A stretch of 64,000 bases of DNA from Acetobacteraceae bacterium B3987 (GTDB lineage: Bacteria; Pseudomonadota; Alphaproteobacteria; Acetobacterales; Acetobacteraceae): contig JAFNMF010000001.1 of assembly GCA_026537415.1 (NCBI GenBank), positions 759,811-823,810 of the forward strand, written 5' to 3'. A program made the position numbers and the translations under genes. The number at the start of each line of letters is the position of its first letter. Within the stretch, counting starts at the first letter, position 1. This document shows positions 61,935 to 64,000 of this stretch, piece by piece. The notes below the pieces were generated by a model that was not told the DNA's origin, made no database searches, and saw only the letters and a program-made list of their open reading frames with translations.

Positions 61935-63087
61935 TGTTAGAACCCCCTGCCGTCAAACCTGCTTGTTGAGCCATGCCGTTCAGAAAGCCTCGAATAGTTC
62001 TATCAAAGTCCGGTTCCTCTAGCAGGAAAGCATCATGCCCCCGGTCGCTATCTATTTCTACGAAGGACACATGCCCTCCCGCCTGATTGATAGCCCGCAC
62101 TAGAGTACGAGAGCGAGACGTTGGGAAAAGCCAGTCTGAACTAAAAGACACAACACAAAAACGGGTTTTCACCCCTCGGAATGCCGCTGAGAGATTGCCC
62201 TCATGCTCGCTACCCAGGTCAAAAAAATCCATAGCCCTTGAAATCGTCAGATAAGAATGGGCATCAAAACGGCGTGTGAAATTAGAGCCTTGATACCGTA
62301 AGTAACTCTCCACCTGAAACATTCCACCAAATGGAAGAGCCGATAATGGATCCCCAGAGGATGGCACGGTTCCGGGCCTGATTTCTCGACCGAATTTTCT
62401 GGTCAGAGCTTCTTCAGAAAGATAGGTGATATGGCCAACCATTCTGGCCACTGCCAACCCACGAGCTGGGATGACACCATGAGCCTGATAGTCTCCACCA
62501 TGCCAGTCCGGGTCCCCATAAATGGCCTGCCGGCTGACTTCATTAAAGGCAATATTCTGTGCTGACTGAAACGGTGATGTCGCAATCGGCATCGCCGCAA
62601 AGACCCGTTTTGGATAATCAGTCGCCCATGTCAGCACCTGCATACCGCCCATCGATCCACCGATAACAGCGAACAACCTATCAATGCCAAAATGATCGAT
62701 AAGTTTTACCTGAGCGGCAACGATATCGTGCATGGTGACGGGCGGGAAATCCTTCCCCCACGGCCGCCCTGTTCCAGCTCGCTCAGTTGTTGGTCCTGTC
62801 GTTCCCATGCAGCCACCCAGCACATTCGTGCAGATGACAAAGAAACGGTTTGTATCAATGGGCAAGCCCGGCCCCACCATACGGGACCACCAACCCGGCT
62901 TCCCCGTAACGGGATGTGGGCTGGCAACGTACTGATCCCCTGTGAAGGCGTGGCATATAACAATGGCATTATCCCGCTTGAGGGATAATGTACCATATGT
63001 CTGATAGGCAACCTGTAACGGAGCAACCTCCTCCCCGCATTGAAGGATAATACCTTCAGGAAAGGTTATGGACTGAAATTCCACCAT
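61924..63087 (-). CDS. metX: Homoserine O-acetyltransferase MetX
   Basis: Acylates homoserine in the first committed step of methionine synthesis, so it competes with ThrB in this window for homoserine. The 387-residue alpha/beta hydrolase shows [11 protein letters not shown], the nucleophile elbow [13 protein letters not shown] (Ser), and the Asp and His in [13 protein letters not shown] and [12 protein letters not shown]. The triad is complete. The upstream region showed no recognisable SAM-II riboswitch. Confidence 0.95.
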   Translation of the reverse strand: MVEFQSITFPEGIILQCGEEVAPLQVAYQTYGTLSLKRDNAIVICHAFTGDQYVASPHPVTGKPGWWSRMVGPGLPIDTNRFFVICTNVLGGCMGTTGPTTERAGTGRPWGKDFPPVTMHDIVAAQVKLIDHFGIDRLFAVIGGSMGGMQVLTWATDYPKRVFAAMPIATSPFQSAQNIAFNEVSRQAIYGDPDWHGGDYQAHGVIPARGLAVARMVGHITYLSEEALTRKFGREIRPGTVPSSGDPLSALPFGGMFQVESYLRYQGSNFTRRFDAHSYLTISRAMDFFDLGSEHEGNLSAAFRGVKTRFCVVSFSSDWLFPTSRSRTLVRAINQAGGHVSFVEIDSDRGHDAFLLEEPDFDRTIRGFLNGMAQQAGLTAGGSNNAV

Positions 63088-63191
63088 TGGCTCCGGCTGT
63101 CTGTAACAAGAAGCCCATATACAAACACCGCCACACCTACAGTTTCAAGGTAGAATAAGCACCTAATCGCAAATAACATCCTGAAATTTGC

Positions 63192-63653
63192 TTATTCTGC
63201 AGCTTCCATCATCTCCGGATAATTATCCTGTGCCAATGCAGGCATTGGCATCTTTTCAGCAACGGTTTGTACCTTCCCACGCACAGGCAACCAATGCCCA
63301 TAAGCGGCTAGAGCCAAACCAAGATGCATCAAAGCCTCCCCCAGTTCAGAATGCAGAGTCTGCTCTTCTGGTGCATTTTGCATATCCGCCAGAATATTCA
63401 AAAGATGTTCCTCCGTTGCTGAATATTCTAACGAAGCCGTACCGCAAACGGCATGTAGGAAAAGTGCTTTAAACCGCTCCTGAAGACGCTCTGCTTCCTG
63501 CCCCAACAGGCCGGATAGAGATACAGAACGCCGCCAGCAACTCGGTCCCAACAGATAGCGCAATGCCCATAGGGCCGTTTGCTCCTCCCGGGCCAGTGTT
63601 TGCATGGGCGCACCATAGCTGTTCCGCCGATCTGCAATCTGAATGATGTTCAT
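63192..63653 (-). CDS. Conserved hypothetical protein, unknown function
   Basis: A 153-residue protein from ATG 63653, chosen because GGGAGACGC lies just before it. It has a helical N-terminus (LAREEQTALWALRYLLGPSCWRRSVSLSGLLGQEAERLQERF) and TLHSELGEALMHLGLALAAYGHWLPVRG. No signal peptide, membrane segment or named domain is visible. It lies 104 bases before metX on the same strand and may be co-transcribed with metX and metW; no functional link is evident. Confidence 0.6.
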   Translation of the reverse strand: MNIIQIADRRNSYGAPMQTLAREEQTALWALRYLLGPSCWRRSVSLSGLLGQEAERLQERFKALFLHAVCGTASLEYSATEEHLLNILADMQNAPEEQTLHSELGEALMHLGLALAAYGHWLPVRGKVQTVAEKMPMPALAQDNYPEMMEAAE

Positions 63654-63967
63654 GAGGCGTCTCCCTCTCTTTGCGAGTTGCTTCAAGAGTGAAGTTAGAT
63701 GAGAACTCTTCTCACTTTCAATAGAAAGATATGGCTATACCCCACAGATCATAAGGGAAATATCATAATGTCTTGAGAAAACAGCCAATTATTGGAGTTA
63801 TTAAAGTTTTTTATAAGCGGGAAATTTAGGGAAGGATATACAACATCCTGTGGTGTTTTTCTTCGAATCACACAAGATATGGCAAGACCCAGTCGAGTCT
63901 AATTCCCCACCACGAGACACATATCTGAGGTGGTATGACGTGATTTATATGTAAGGGGGGGGTAATT
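63654..63967. other. Intergenic region before the last gene
   Basis: About 310 bases with no reading frame. It holds a short palindrome (TGAGAA-CTC-TTCTCA at 63700-63714), AT-rich stretches and a run of Gs at 63955-63962. No promoter or terminator can be assigned with confidence. Confidence 0.4.
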
Positions 63968-64000
63968 TGGATGCGGGGGTAGGATTTGAACCTACGACCT
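63968..64000 (-). tRNA. Partial tRNA, probably initiator tRNA-Met (3' end only)
   Basis: The minus strand reads a complete T-arm (GTAGG-TTCAAAT-CCTAC), acceptor 3' strand CCCCGCA, discriminator T and CCA, then the window ends. The T-arm and CCCCGCA strand match bacterial initiator tRNA-Met, but the anticodon is outside the window, and the usual discriminator is A. Confidence 0.5.

Noticed and set aside
63088-63191. SAM-II riboswitch before metX
   Set aside because: metX genes of alphaproteobacteria often have one, but I found none of its conserved loop or pseudoknot sequence in this 104-base gap.

Overview
The window looks like chromosomal DNA of an alphaproteobacterium, most probably an acetic acid bacterium (Acetobacteraceae). 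The reasons are a complete alphaproteobacterial division and wall (dcw) cluster running into lpxC, bamD, recN and ligA, a linked rplS-leuCDB block, metX-metW, and moderately GC-rich housekeeping genes broken by clearly AT-richer accessory stretches. Family placement is inference; no 16S rRNA lies in the window. I see no insertion sequence, integrase, prophage or CRISPR array.

Layout: (1) Positions 1-17.4 kb hold the dcw cluster on the + strand: the ftsL 3' end, ftsI, murE, murF, mraY, murD, ftsW, murG, murC, murB, ddl, ftsQ, ftsA, ftsZ. Most joints are stop/start overlaps or very short gaps. It covers nearly every cytoplasmic step from UDP-MurNAc to lipid II, plus divisome assembly. (2) 17.5-23.6 kb: lpxC (lipid A), bamD (outer membrane assembly), recN and ligA (DNA repair and replication). 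(3) 23.8-26.2 kb: two AT-rich glycosyltransferase genes, convergent. (4) 26.4-29.8 kb: a CNNM/CorC-type membrane protein, a nicotinamidase, and a secreted glycoamylase-like (GH144-type) hydrolase. (5) 29.9-32.3 kb: a minus-strand group with a sugar transferase and two stand-alone copies of an unnamed domain. (6) 32.7-36.2 kb: tRNA-Arg, tRNA-Pro, gpt, tRNA-Asn, rnhA, thrB, ispH. (7) 36.4-43.2 kb: a lipoprotein, then four further glycosyltransferase-type genes and a coiled-coil protein. (8) 43.5-45.6 kb: small envelope proteins and a thioredoxin-like protein with an in-frame hexanucleotide repeat. (9) 45.6-54.9 kb: a long minus-strand run, ffh-rpsP-rimM-trmD-rplS-leuC-leuD-leuB plus two tandem aminotransferases. 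(10) 55-64 kb: a flavodoxin-fold oxidoreductase, a DUF2130 nuclease-like protein, a small membrane protein behind an attenuator-like leader, tRNA-Ser, two secreted repeat proteins, an RhlE-type helicase, metX-metW, an unknown gene and the 3' end of a tRNA.

The most unusual feature is a shared accessory domain found in five proteins spread over three AT-rich glycan blocks. It appears once at the N-terminus of each of three glycosyltransferases and twice as a free-standing protein. Its signature (Gly-Thr-Tyr-Leu-Ser-like strand, then a Trp-Glu-x-Phe turn) resembles fascin or beta-trefoil folds. With a glycosyltransferase fused to a DUF1796-like domain that lacks its expected cysteine, a GT8-like protein with an altered DxD motif and a CgeB-like transferase, this suggests a locally expanded, poorly described surface glycan system.
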